Below are positions 34,684 through 42,756 of a stretch of DNA of 64,000 bases, in pieces. Position 1 is the first letter of the stretch. Each line of letters begins with the position of its first letter. Source of the stretch: DASXZH01 sp036502005 (GTDB lineage: Bacteria > Armatimonadota > Fimbriimonadia > Fimbriimonadales > Fimbriimonadaceae). The position numbers and the translations under genes are program-made. Below the pieces are notes generated by a model. The model had not been told where the DNA came from and did no database searches. It worked only from the letters and a program-made list of their open reading frames with translations. The stretch is taken from contig DASXZH010000001.1 in the NCBI GenBank assembly GCA_036502005.1, forward strand, positions 11,999 to 75,998, given 5' to 3'.

Positions 34684-35988
34684 TCAGTTCCACTCTAATC
34701 CGCTAATCTCCTTCAACTCCTTTAAATCGCACTCCTTTCCCGCCCAAAGGAACTTGCTTGTACCGATTGCATCACTAAAAATATTCCCAAAGGCAGTCAA
34801 TCCTTGTTGACCCGCAACCGCCTCCACCATCGGCACAAGGCCATCGGTCACAAAAACGTTGTCGTGGAAGTTCATGCCCACACTGGGTGTGAGCATCCGC
34901 AAAGGCGCGGGGATTTCAAACCCTTCAGTGGCCCGAGAAACGAGCAGGTTGTCGTGAAACTCGCAATCCGAGATACCCGTTCCGTCGTTGTAAACCAAGA
35001 TGCCGCCGCCGTTTAAGAGTCCATCATTCACGCTAATACAATGGCGAACGGTATTCCCATGAAACGGACGCGCGTTAGTGAACTGACAAATCAAATAGCC
35101 CGAGCCCGCGTTATCGCGGCTGTAGTTATGCTCTAGCACGCAGTTCACGCAGCCCCCATCCAAATCGAACCCGCCGCCATCCTTCGTTTTGGTTCGGTTC
35201 TCAAAGGAATGGCAGTGGGAGATCGTCACCGAATGGCAATCCCAACACCAGATACCAACGGGGCCGCCTCCTGCGAAGGCGTTTAGCTCGCCGTTATGGT
35301 AGGCCGTGCACTGCGTGATCGAACCGCCTTCGACATCAGAAATAACAATCCCGCTTCCGGAATGAGAGTTCTGACTTCCAATTCCGCGGTTGCTCCAAGA
35401 GCGGCAAGACCTAACGTGCACGTTGCGATGACAGTAATCGGTGGCGAACTGATCCATCACGCCGCCCACCACGATGCCTGCTCCACCATTCTCAAAAGCT
35501 TCGCAGCCTTCAATGAGAACGCCATCGAAACCGGACTTCAGCCCACCTATAACCCCACCTCGAACGCAAATTCCAGCCCGCTTGAAGCCGCTAACCTTCA
35601 AGTTCAACAGCTTTAAACCAGACACTCGCTCACTACTCGGCAGAGCGGCAGAAACCACAACGCCGCACCCGTCATTTCCCGTTTCCGTCTCAAAATCGCA
35701 AGTGCCCTGGATGGCCATGTTATCAAGCGTCAGAGAGCAGTTCTCGGCCCTTATGCCTTCCGATGAACCAGCCAAGATGGCGGCCCTCTCGTCTCCAGAA
35801 CTCTTTACCGTTAGCCGAGCCCCCCGCAACACAAGCGTTCCCGCAAAGCTATGCCCCGATTCCAGAACAATCACATCGCCATCTTCGTAAACCGCCGCAG
35901 AAGCCCTGGCAAGGCTGCGCCAAGCGGAATTGGGGGCGGTCCCCGAAGCAGTATCGTCTCCGGTTTCAGATAGGTAATAAGTTGCCAT
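34684..35988 (-). CDS. Right-handed parallel beta-helix repeat protein
   Basis: 434 residues with no signal peptide. Opens MATYYLSETGDDTASGT, typical of PbH1 proteins, then repeats of Asn/His-rich coils (TISHCHSFENRT, VLEHNYSRDNAGSG, VRHCISVNDG) that form a pectate-lyase-like solenoid. Such proteins bind or cleave polysaccharides; no catalytic set is evident. The ATG is 4 bp after the stop of the aldehyde dehydrogenase gene, so the two are in one operon. Confidence 0.82.
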   Translation of the reverse strand: MATYYLSETGDDTASGTAPNSAWRSLARASAAVYEDGDVIVLESGHSFAGTLVLRGARLTVKSSGDERAAILAGSSEGIRAENCSLTLDNMAIQGTCDFETETGNDGCGVVVSAALPSSERVSGLKLLNLKVSGFKRAGICVRGGVIGGLKSGFDGVLIEGCEAFENGGAGIVVGGVMDQFATDYCHRNVHVRSCRSWSNRGIGSQNSHSGSGIVISDVEGGSITQCTAYHNGELNAFAGGGPVGIWCWDCHSVTISHCHSFENRTKTKDGGGFDLDGGCVNCVLEHNYSRDNAGSGYLICQFTNARPFHGNTVRHCISVNDGLLNGGGILVYNDGTGISDCEFHDNLLVSRATEGFEIPAPLRMLTPSVGMNFHDNVFVTDGLVPMVEAVAGQQGLTAFGNIFSDAIGTSKFLWAGKECDLKELKEISGLEWN

Positions 35989-35992
35989 GCAG

Positions 35993-37432
35993 TTAGGGTC
36001 GAGCCCGGGTTACCAAGGTTTTCGGTTCGGTCATGTCGTCCATCGCATAGCGTACACCCTCGCGTCCAAATCCACTCCGTTTGACTCCGCCATATGGGAA
36101 GTTGTCGAAGCGCAGAGTCGGGTAATCGTCGATAATGACCCCGCCAACCTCAAGGGTTCTAAAAGCTTGTTCGGCGTAGGTTTCATCGTGGGTAAAGACC
36201 CCGCACTGGATTCCGTATTGAGAGGAGTTCACCTTCTTAAGGGCGTGCTCAAGCAGGGAATAGGAGCTTAGAGTCAGCACCGGGCCGAACACTTCCTCTC
36301 GGTCCAGTTTCGTGCCCTCGGGGACGTTCTCGATCAGAGTCGGCCAAACCATGTTGCCTTCGCGCTTACCGCCCGCAAGAACAGTTGCCCCGGCCGCCAC
36401 CGCCTCATCCACAAACGACATCACCTTATCGGCGGCAGCCGAAGAAATGAGCGGACCGCAAACGGTGGCCGGATCTGAAGGGTCGCCCGTTGGACAAGCA
36501 TTGGTTGCGTCTATCAGCTTGGCCTTCAAAGAGCCATAAACGCGCTCGTGAGCAAGAACATGCTGCACGGAAATGCAAACCTGGCCCGCATAGCCGTATC
36601 CGCCTGCTACCAATCGGGAGGTCGCCCAATCCAAATCTGCATCCTCACACACGATGGCCGATGCATCGCCTCCAAGCTCCAGCGTGACCTTCTTATCCGC
36701 GCAGATATTTTTCAAATGCCAACCAACCCCAGGAGAGCCTGTAAAGCTGACCATTTTAATCCGGGCATCCATTGCCATCTTCTCCGCAATCGGCGCAGGC
36801 ACCAAAATGGCGTTCAAAACCCCAGGAGGGCAACCGGCCTCATGAATGATGCGGGCCAACGTAAATGTGGAAAGCGGCGACAAATCCGAAGGCTTCAGCA
36901 CAATCGTGTTTCCTGTAGCCAAAGCGGGCGCCATCTTGTGGGCGGCCAAATTAAATGGCCAGTTATAGGGAACGATGCAGAAGATGGGGCCAACCGGAAA
37001 TCTCTCAACCCGGCAAGTGTAACCCTCGCCGCGGGGGTCAAAATCTAGGGGCATCGATTCAAAGCCGTAAGTGCTCAACTGATCGGCGGCTAGATCGAAC
37101 GTGATAGCGAGCCTTGCCACTTCGCCTCTTGACCAAGTTACGGGCTTGCCAACTTCAAGGGTGAGCACCTCAACCAACTCTTCTTCCCGCTCCCGAACCA
37201 GTTGGGCAATTTGCCGTAAAAGGTGCATTCTTGTGGAACGTGGCGTGTTCTTGAATGCGTCAAATGCATCGGCAGCCGCAGAGATTGCGGCCATCGCCTC
37301 ATCTAAGCCGCCCTCGGCAGCAGTCCCTACAATCTTGCTGCTGTAGGGCGCATAAATCTGAACCTTACCAACCGCTTGGTCACAAGGTCCGCCAATGAAG
37401 TGCCCAGCAATCAACATCTCGCGATGAAGCAT
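35993..37432 (-). CDS. NAD(P)-dependent aldehyde dehydrogenase
   Basis: 479 residues. The general base Glu in TLELGGDAS (about residue 252) and nucleophile Cys in GYAGQVCISVQ (about 287) are in place, with PYNWPFNL and KPSDLSPLS in the cofactor domain. The GQVCISVQ form is common in the lactaldehyde/phosphonoacetaldehyde/non-phosphorylating GAPDH-like subgroup. A TAGAAT box 5 nt upstream supports the ATG at 37432. It leads the beta-helix gene. Substrate unknown. Confidence 0.92.
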   Translation of the reverse strand: MLHREMLIAGHFIGGPCDQAVGKVQIYAPYSSKIVGTAAEGGLDEAMAAISAAADAFDAFKNTPRSTRMHLLRQIAQLVREREEELVEVLTLEVGKPVTWSRGEVARLAITFDLAADQLSTYGFESMPLDFDPRGEGYTCRVERFPVGPIFCIVPYNWPFNLAAHKMAPALATGNTIVLKPSDLSPLSTFTLARIIHEAGCPPGVLNAILVPAPIAEKMAMDARIKMVSFTGSPGVGWHLKNICADKKVTLELGGDASAIVCEDADLDWATSRLVAGGYGYAGQVCISVQHVLAHERVYGSLKAKLIDATNACPTGDPSDPATVCGPLISSAAADKVMSFVDEAVAAGATVLAGGKREGNMVWPTLIENVPEGTKLDREEVFGPVLTLSSYSLLEHALKKVNSSQYGIQCGVFTHDETYAEQAFRTLEVGGVIIDDYPTLRFDNFPYGGVKRSGFGREGVRYAMDDMTEPKTLVTRARP

Positions 37433-37434
37433 GT

Positions 37435-37444
37435 ATCATTCTAG
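37435..37444 (-). promoter_or_regulatory. Predicted -10 box of the aldehyde dehydrogenase, leaderless type
   Basis: On the minus strand CTAGAAT, core TAGAAT, ends 5 nt before the ATG at 37432. Confidence 0.5.
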
Positions 37445-37560
37445 GCTATTAAGAGGCCAATTAGTCTGTCACTAGCTTTTGTGACTTAGTGCCAGGAGAA
37501 TGCTCTCTGTTCTTGCAACATCAACGGGTCGCAGTTCAGCGTATTAGACGTAATTACATT

Positions 37561-37593
37561 AAAAATCAAAAACCCGCAAAGACGGAACGCGGG
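37561..37593 (-). terminator. Possible minus-strand terminator
   Basis: Read on the minus strand, CCCGC and GCGGG pair around an 11-base loop and are followed by TTTTTGATTTTT. No obvious minus-strand gene feeds into it, so it may insulate the aldehyde dehydrogenase promoter. Confidence 0.4.
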
Positions 37594-37708
37594 ATGCGGT
37601 CGTCAAGTAATACAATACTAATAAAGATCAAATAGGTTAAAAGCGTTAAAATCCGAACGGCGCGCTAAAACCTCCGACTGTGAGCCAGATTCGGGCAAGA
37701 GGGACAAA

Positions 37709-38419
37709 ATGATTCGCAAAGTTATCTGCGCTCTGGATACGGGAAACCTCGAAGAGGCCCTAACGATCACCGGCAGACTGAAAGACTGCGTTGGCGCTTT
37801 TAAAATCGGCCACGCCCTAACTCTCCAATATGGCCTTGATGTGATTCCGAGGCTGCAAGATGCGGGAGCTACTCGCGTTTTCCTGGACTTAAAATTCCAC
37901 GACATTCCCAACTCAGTCGCCCTTGCCGTGCGCGAAGCGGCCAAAAGGGACGTATGGATGATGACTCTTCACATCAGCGGCGGCCCCGCCATGATGGAAG
38001 CCGCCGTTTATGAGGCACGAGCGCACAGCGATGCCGCGCCCAACCTGGTTGGTGTGTCCGTTCTTACGTCACTCGATGAGCACACCCTCACCGATGTTAT
38101 CGGCGTCAAGCGAAATATCCACGATCAGATGGTGTCTCTCTCTCAGTTAGCTATGGATTGCGGCTTGGACGGCATAGTCTGTTCTCCGCAGGAAATCAAG
38201 GCGATTCGGCAGGTTATCGGGCACCAAGGCTGCATCGTGACGCCTGGTATTCGTCACTCGACGGGCGAAAAGCATGATCAAAGCAGAGTGGGCACTGCTG
38301 AACAAGCTTTAGCGGATGGAGCGGATTACCTAGTGGTTGGGCGGGCGCTTACGCACTGCGAGGATATCGAAGCAGCGTTAGCCGGTCTCGGCTTCGAAAC
38401 GACGACGAACAGTCATTAA
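37709..38419 (+). CDS. pyrF: Orotidine 5'-phosphate decarboxylase
   Basis: 236 residues, last step of UMP synthesis. The active-site DLKFHDIPN (about residues 58-66, with the Asp-Lys-Asp triad) is exact, as is the phosphate-binding TPGIR (about 182-186). GAGGGAC lies ahead of the ATG. Length and motifs are those of the family-1 enzyme (PyrF of most bacteria). Confidence 0.96.
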   Translation: MIRKVICALDTGNLEEALTITGRLKDCVGAFKIGHALTLQYGLDVIPRLQDAGATRVFLDLKFHDIPNSVALAVREAAKRDVWMMTLHISGGPAMMEAAVYEARAHSDAAPNLVGVSVLTSLDEHTLTDVIGVKRNIHDQMVSLSQLAMDCGLDGIVCSPQEIKAIRQVIGHQGCIVTPGIRHSTGEKHDQSRVGTAEQALADGADYLVVGRALTHCEDIEAALAGLGFETTTNSH

Positions 38420-38466
38420 AAACCACGCACCGAAGGTGGTACGGAACGGAAGTGGCAGCGCCATCT

Positions 38467-38566
38467 GGGCAATGGCATCCCGTTTTGGAATCGAACTTGG
38501 AGACTGGCCAGAGGATGTAGGCCCAAAGGGCAGAGAAGACTTAGCGAAGGCTGAAGGCCTGGTAAC
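38467..38566 (+). repeat. Left inverted repeat of the RAYT element
   Basis: The inner 46 bp (38520-38565) match the reverse complement of 39136-39181 with three mismatches; weaker similarity extends outward to about 38467. It contains the word CGAAGGCTGAAGGCC, capable of small hairpins. Confidence 0.8.
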
Positions 38567-38604
38567 GATTCCATCCCCCTCCGGAGGGCTGAAGGCCCGT
38601 AACG

Positions 38605-39057
38605 CTAGTCCCACATATAACGCTCGTCGTATTCAACGCCCGAGAGCTCTAGCATTTGTCGGTATTCATCCATAAAGCTCACCTTTTTGTGATGCTCCTT
38701 CTGGGAAAGAATGTAATCCACGACTCCGTCGTAGTCCCATGAATCAACTGAGACAGATGCGTAGCCAGCTTGCCAAGAAAAGGATTTGCGCAGCGGAAAC
38801 TGCTCCTTTATCCAACCACTCGACGCCGTCTTGACCTTCTCGACTGTTTGGGCAATCGACAACGTTCGCGAGAGTCCAAAAAGAATGTGAATGTGATCAT
38901 CATGCCCGCCGACCAGAATCGCCGGACTGTTTAGATTGCGGAGGATGCCGCCAAGGTAGGGGAATAATTGGACTTGAACGTCCTCCGTGAGGTTAGGGAC
39001 GCGCTGATGAGTACTGAAGACCAGATGGACAAGGACACGCGAAAGAGACTGTGGCAT
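38605..39057 (-). CDS. REP-associated tyrosine transposase (Y1_Tnp/IS200-like)
   Basis: 150 residues. The HUH motif is His55-Ile-His57 in DDHIHILFG and the catalytic Tyr is about residue 115 in GVVDYILSQKEH, as in IS200/IS605 TnpA and RAYT proteins, which cut single-stranded DNA at hairpins. VFSTHQRVP near the start and SWQAGYASVSV are family features. A TAAAAT box 5 nt upstream supports the ATG at 39057. The gene lies inside a long inverted repeat, as expected of a RAYT with its cognate REP sequences. It appears intact. Confidence 0.9.
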   Translation of the reverse strand: MPQSLSRVLVHLVFSTHQRVPNLTEDVQVQLFPYLGGILRNLNSPAILVGGHDDHIHILFGLSRTLSIAQTVEKVKTASSGWIKEQFPLRKSFSWQAGYASVSVDSWDYDGVVDYILSQKEHHKKVSFMDEYRQMLELSGVEYDERYMWD

Positions 39058-39135
39058 AGCCCATTTTATCGAAGTCTCTAGCGGAGTTCCCGGTGTCGCC
39101 CCTACAGGGCTTTCGGAAGAAACGCTTAACTATTA

Positions 39136-39238
39136 CTACCAGGCCTTCAGCCTTCGCTAAGTCTTCTCGGCCCGTTGGGCCTGAGTCCCGGTCAAGAAAT
39201 CGACTCTGTTTTCTGAAAACTGGATGGCATTGCCCCGC
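39136..39238 (-). repeat. Right inverted repeat of the RAYT element
   Basis: Reverse complement of the left repeat: 43 of 46 inner bases identical, with GGGCAATGxCATCC outer similarity up to about 39238. Confidence 0.8.
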
Positions 39239-39269
39239 AGTGGGTGCCAAAACTCGTTCTTCATCAAAC

Positions 39270-40130
39270 TTAAGCCAACAGCTTGTTCAACAGTTCGCCC
39301 AACCGGTATCCCGCCAGCGCCAGTCTTTCTTCACAGACCTTCTTGCCTTTGGCCAGGTACTCCGGCGAAGGCGAAGTCCCTTCGTCGATGTTGTAAACAA
39401 CCGTCTTCGCAATCTCAAAGCTCTCGTGTGCCCAGTCTTCCGGGTTCAAATCCTTCGGATTCTTAACAGATTTCTTCGGGAAGTCGGCCATGATCTGAGC
39501 GGCGTATGCGTCGATCTGGGCTCTGCCATCGTCGGTCAAAGGTCGCTTTACCGAAACGTAGAAACCGCATGCCATATCCCACAAAGCGTGCAGGTTCGGT
39601 CTGTACATATTGATCCCCGCCACCGGGCCAATTTTGAACCGATTTCCCCCCGCATCGCCCTTCGGCATGGCATCGCTCTCGCGGGAAGTCGCGTGCAGGG
39701 GCTGGTGGATATCGCCCACAAAGTGAATCAGATATCGAAGTGCATCGGCCCGGTCTGCTTCGGCTGCACTAGGATCCTGCAACACAGCGGAAAACTTGTT
39801 GATGGCCCAAACCACGTTTTGCTCATCTGGTTTGTTTACCGGCGGCTTACCGTCGCTCCGGAAGTAATTGTCAATGTAATGCCATATTCCGTTTTCGCGG
39901 GTCTTGGTATCGTCCGCCCAACTTGCCGCTCCATAAAAATCTTGGCTTCGCGCATCGCCACCGATCTTTAAAAGCGCGTCGATTTTGTCGCGAACGCCGG
40001 GCTTAAGGTGCTTGGCGGCGATTGCAGCCACGATCATGTGGCCGGTATCTATCCAAGAAAAGGCTGAAAGCGGCGCTAAAATGGCGGCCGAAACAGCTAA
40101 AAGCGTAAGAGACTTTCGAAAGGAGAGCAT
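39270..40130 (-). CDS. S1/P1-type zinc nuclease
   Basis: 286 residues. The signal peptide would be cleaved at FS-WIDTGH, leaving the Trp whose amino group binds zinc in this family. Other ligands are visible: the His of TGHMIV, Asp of SWADD, HYIDNYF, HFVGDIHQPLH and the downstream NLHALWD. These enzymes degrade single-stranded DNA and RNA and remove 3'-phosphates outside the cytoplasm. Located right beside the RAYT element. Length is usual for the family. Confidence 0.93.
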   Translation of the reverse strand: MLSFRKSLTLLAVSAAILAPLSAFSWIDTGHMIVAAIAAKHLKPGVRDKIDALLKIGGDARSQDFYGAASWADDTKTRENGIWHYIDNYFRSDGKPPVNKPDEQNVVWAINKFSAVLQDPSAAEADRADALRYLIHFVGDIHQPLHATSRESDAMPKGDAGGNRFKIGPVAGINMYRPNLHALWDMACGFYVSVKRPLTDDGRAQIDAYAAQIMADFPKKSVKNPKDLNPEDWAHESFEIAKTVVYNIDEGTSPSPEYLAKGKKVCEERLALAGYRLGELLNKLLA

Positions 40131-40161
40131 TGTTCTAGAAAGTTACCTTCATTTATTAAGT

Positions 40162-40167
40162 CAAAAT
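40162..40167 (+). promoter_or_regulatory. Predicted -10 box, leaderless type
   Basis: CAAAAT ends 6 nt before the ATG at 40174. Confidence 0.5.
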
Positions 40168-40173
40168 GATGCT

Positions 40174-41175
40174 ATGTTAGTTTCGCTGCTCGCGTTAACC
40201 TCAATGGCTCAAATGCAACTCTCTCCAACAAGCGTCCCAAGGGGTTATGTTGTCTACAAAACCACCCCAATCACGATCGACGGCAATATCGATAAACCCG
40301 AGTGGCAAAAGGCGCCCTGGACTGAAGATTTTCTGGATATCCAGGGCGACAACTTGCCTAAGCCGCGCTTCAGAACTAGAGCGAAAATGCTTTGGGACGA
40401 TAAGAACTTTTACGTTGCGGCAGAGATCGATGAGCCACACGTGATGGGCACCCTCACTCAGCATGATTCGGTCATTTTTCAGGACAACGATTTCGAGATC
40501 TTTATGGATCCGAACGACGACAACCATCTCTATTCTGAGTTCGAGATGAATGCCTTAAACACCACCTGGGACCTTCTATTGATAAAACCGTACCGGTCAG
40601 GAGCGCCTCCTGTGGACGGATTTGAACTCAAAGGCTTGAAAACGGGGGTTAAAATCCAGGGCACTATCAACGACGCCAGCGATACGGACAAGGGCTGGAC
40701 GGCGGAGATTTGCATTCCTTTCCACGCACTTGAGCAAATCGCCGGTTGCCCCTGCCCTCCTCGCGATGGAGACCAGTGGCGTATCAATTTCTCACGTGTT
40801 GAGTGGCATTTTAATATCGTTGATGGCAAATATGTCAAAGTGCCCCACACTCCGGAAGACAACTGGGTGTGGTCACCGCAAACTGTTATCGATATGCACC
40901 GACCGGAGCATTGGGGAATCATGCAGTTCTCCGATCAAACGGAAGGGCCGGTGGCTTTGCATCCACACGCCGGCCTGGAAGAAAAGTTTGCCCTTTGTCG
41001 CCTGTGGGATGCCGAGCGCGCCTATCGCGACAAGCACGGCAAATGGGGCACCCTGAACGAGATTGGGTACCACGAGCCCGGCGTTAAGCTTTATGTGACC
41101 CCCGATCTGTTCGAAGGCATGCTCGGCGATTATCGGATCGATCAGACGCTGAGGTTTTGGAAGGAAGGGAAGTAA
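40174..41175 (+). CDS. Secreted CBM9-like carbohydrate-binding protein
   Basis: About 333 residues from the ATG at 40174; the open frame extends further back but this start gives a signal peptide (MLVSLLALTSMAQ) and has a -10 box 6 nt upstream. ITIDGNIDKPEWQKAPWTEDF, WDDKNFYVAAEI and VIFQDNDFEIFMDPN are the hallmarks of family-9-like carbohydrate-binding domains, seen in many surface proteins. No catalytic domain follows; the C-terminus (residues 260 on) is of unknown fold. Confidence 0.88.
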   Translation: MLVSLLALTSMAQMQLSPTSVPRGYVVYKTTPITIDGNIDKPEWQKAPWTEDFLDIQGDNLPKPRFRTRAKMLWDDKNFYVAAEIDEPHVMGTLTQHDSVIFQDNDFEIFMDPNDDNHLYSEFEMNALNTTWDLLLIKPYRSGAPPVDGFELKGLKTGVKIQGTINDASDTDKGWTAEICIPFHALEQIAGCPCPPRDGDQWRINFSRVEWHFNIVDGKYVKVPHTPEDNWVWSPQTVIDMHRPEHWGIMQFSDQTEGPVALHPHAGLEEKFALCRLWDAERAYRDKHGKWGTLNEIGYHEPGVKLYVTPDLFEGMLGDYRIDQTLRFWKEGK

Positions 41176-41223
41176 GCCTTGGGCCTTAGGTATTCGGCAT
41201 TCGGCGGTCGGTATTCGGCCCTG
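41175..41223. repeat. Heptad repeat D (units GGCCTTA, GGTATTC, GGCATTC)
   Basis: Seven exactly phased words from 41175 to 41223, the last five variants of GGTATTC. Overlaps the last base of the CBM9 stop codon. Confidence 0.85.
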
Positions 41224-41302
41224 GCATGAGACAATGTGTATTACCTATGCCGCTCCGAAAATCCAAACTCCAAATCGACGTAAGCATCCCCTATCGGTGC
41301 CT

Positions 41303-41358
41303 GGCCTTAGGGCCCCGAAGGCCTAACGCCGAAAACCGAGGGCCAAAACCTCGGCGCC
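41303..41358. repeat. Heptad repeat F (words ending GCC/ACC)
   Basis: Eight phased words, such as GAAGGCC, TAACGCC and GAGGGCC, just upstream of the rhodanese gene. A shorter pair of TCCAAAC-like words precedes at 41262-41275. Confidence 0.7.
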
Positions 41359-41390
41359 ATTCAATTCAGCCGAGGCCTACGGGCCTTCCC

Positions 41391-42278
41391 ATGCCGCATA
41401 ATCTCCATGTGCCCACTGCAGAACTTGAATCCCGAGGCTACACCTCCACCGAGGCGCTGGTAACGACCGATTGGCTGGCCGATCATCTCAACGATCCCAG
41501 TATCAGAATCGTCGAATCCAACGAAGACCCGCTCCTTTACTTCAGCGGCCATATTCCTGGCGCGGTAGAGGTCGACTGGACCCGAGACCTAAACGATCCG
41601 GTCCGTCGCGACTACCTCAACAAAGAAGAGTTCCAGCAGCTTATGGGCCGTATCGGCGTCACGCCCGAAACCACCGTTATTTTTTACGGAGACCGCAATA
41701 ACTGGTGGGCCACCTACGCCCTTTGGGTGTTCACTCTTTTCGGCCACGAAAAAGTAAAGATCCTGGATGGCGGACGTCAAAAATGGCTGCTGGAAGGCCG
41801 GTCCCTCACCAAAGAAATGCCCAAAGTGACCCCAACTTCTTACAAAGCCCAAGCCCGAGATGACGCCACTGAGAGGGCGTTCCGGGAGCAAGTTTTACAG
41901 CACGTAAAAACGCAAAAGAAGCTAATCGACGTTCGAAGCCCACAGGAATTCAGCGGAGAGAGACTCCACATGCCCGAGTATCCCAATGAAGGTGCGCTAC
42001 GCGGAGGCCACATTCCCGGCGCCAAAAATATCCCCTGGGCAAAGGCGGTAAATACCGAAACGGGCGAGTTCAGGAACGCGGAAGACCTAAGAGCCTTGTA
42101 CGAACAAGAGGCCGGCCTGAAAAAGAACGACGACGTCATCATCTATTGCCGGATCGGCGAGCGAAGCAGCCATACGTGGTTTGTGCTTAAGCATTTGCTG
42201 GGCTACAAGCAGGTAAGGAATTACGATGGAAGCTGGACAGAGTGGGGCAATCTCGTCGGCGTGCCGATCGAGAAATAA
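41391..42278 (+). CDS. sseA: Two-domain thiosulfate/mercaptopyruvate sulfurtransferase (rhodanese)
   Basis: About 295 residues from the ATG at 41391; in-frame starts at 41226 and 41247 exist but would translate the heptad repeat. The first rhodanese domain (about 15-140) lacks the Cys; the second has IIYCRIGERSSHTW with the persulfide-forming Cys (about residue 249). CRIGERS suggests thiosulfate specificity. Its stop overlaps the sufE start, so it probably donates sulfur toward Fe-S assembly with SufE; this link is inference from context. Confidence 0.9.
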   Translation: MPHNLHVPTAELESRGYTSTEALVTTDWLADHLNDPSIRIVESNEDPLLYFSGHIPGAVEVDWTRDLNDPVRRDYLNKEEFQQLMGRIGVTPETTVIFYGDRNNWWATYALWVFTLFGHEKVKILDGGRQKWLLEGRSLTKEMPKVTPTSYKAQARDDATERAFREQVLQHVKTQKKLIDVRSPQEFSGERLHMPEYPNEGALRGGHIPGAKNIPWAKAVNTETGEFRNAEDLRALYEQEAGLKKNDDVIIYCRIGERSSHTWFVLKHLLGYKQVRNYDGSWTEWGNLVGVPIEK

Positions 42279-42730
42279 TGGCCGTTCCCGAAAAACTGCA
42301 GGAGATTCTGGACACCCTTGAACTGGTGCCAGACCGTTCCGATCGAATCCAATTTCTTATCTCCCTTGCGGAACAGTTCAAGCCGGTCTCGTCCGAAATC
42401 GCGGCAAAGCCTTATCCGGAACAGAGCCGCGTACCTGGCTGCGAATCGGAAGCCTTTGTCTTCGCAACCGCAAGTAACGAAGGCACGTTGGACTATCATT
42501 TTGCCGTTGAAAACCCCCAAGGCGTCTCCGCCATGGCGCTTGCGGCGATCTTGCAGCAAGGCTTAAGTGGCGCGCCACTCGCGCAAATTCAGCAGGTGCC
42601 CGACGAACTCGTTTACTCCGTATTTGGCCGCGAGCTATCGATGGGGAAGAGCATGGGACTCATCCACATGGTGCAAATGGTCAAAGCCCTCGCGCAATCT
42701 CATTCCAATAAGGAAACAATGACGTCGTAA
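42278..42730 (+). CDS. sufE: SufE-family cysteine desulfurase acceptor
   Basis: 150 residues. The acceptor Cys lies in SRVPGCESEAFVF (about residue 52), as in SufE, which takes sulfane sulfur from SufS for iron-sulfur cluster building. The ATG overlaps the rhodanese stop codon by one base. LAEQFKPVSSE and LSMGKSMG are typical surrounding sequence. No sufS is nearby. Confidence 0.92.
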   Translation: MAVPEKLQEILDTLELVPDRSDRIQFLISLAEQFKPVSSEIAAKPYPEQSRVPGCESEAFVFATASNEGTLDYHFAVENPQGVSAMALAAILQQGLSGAPLAQIQQVPDELVYSVFGRELSMGKSMGLIHMVQMVKALAQSHSNKETMTS

Positions 42731-42756
42731 AGAATGCAACCATAATCTGAGGAGCA

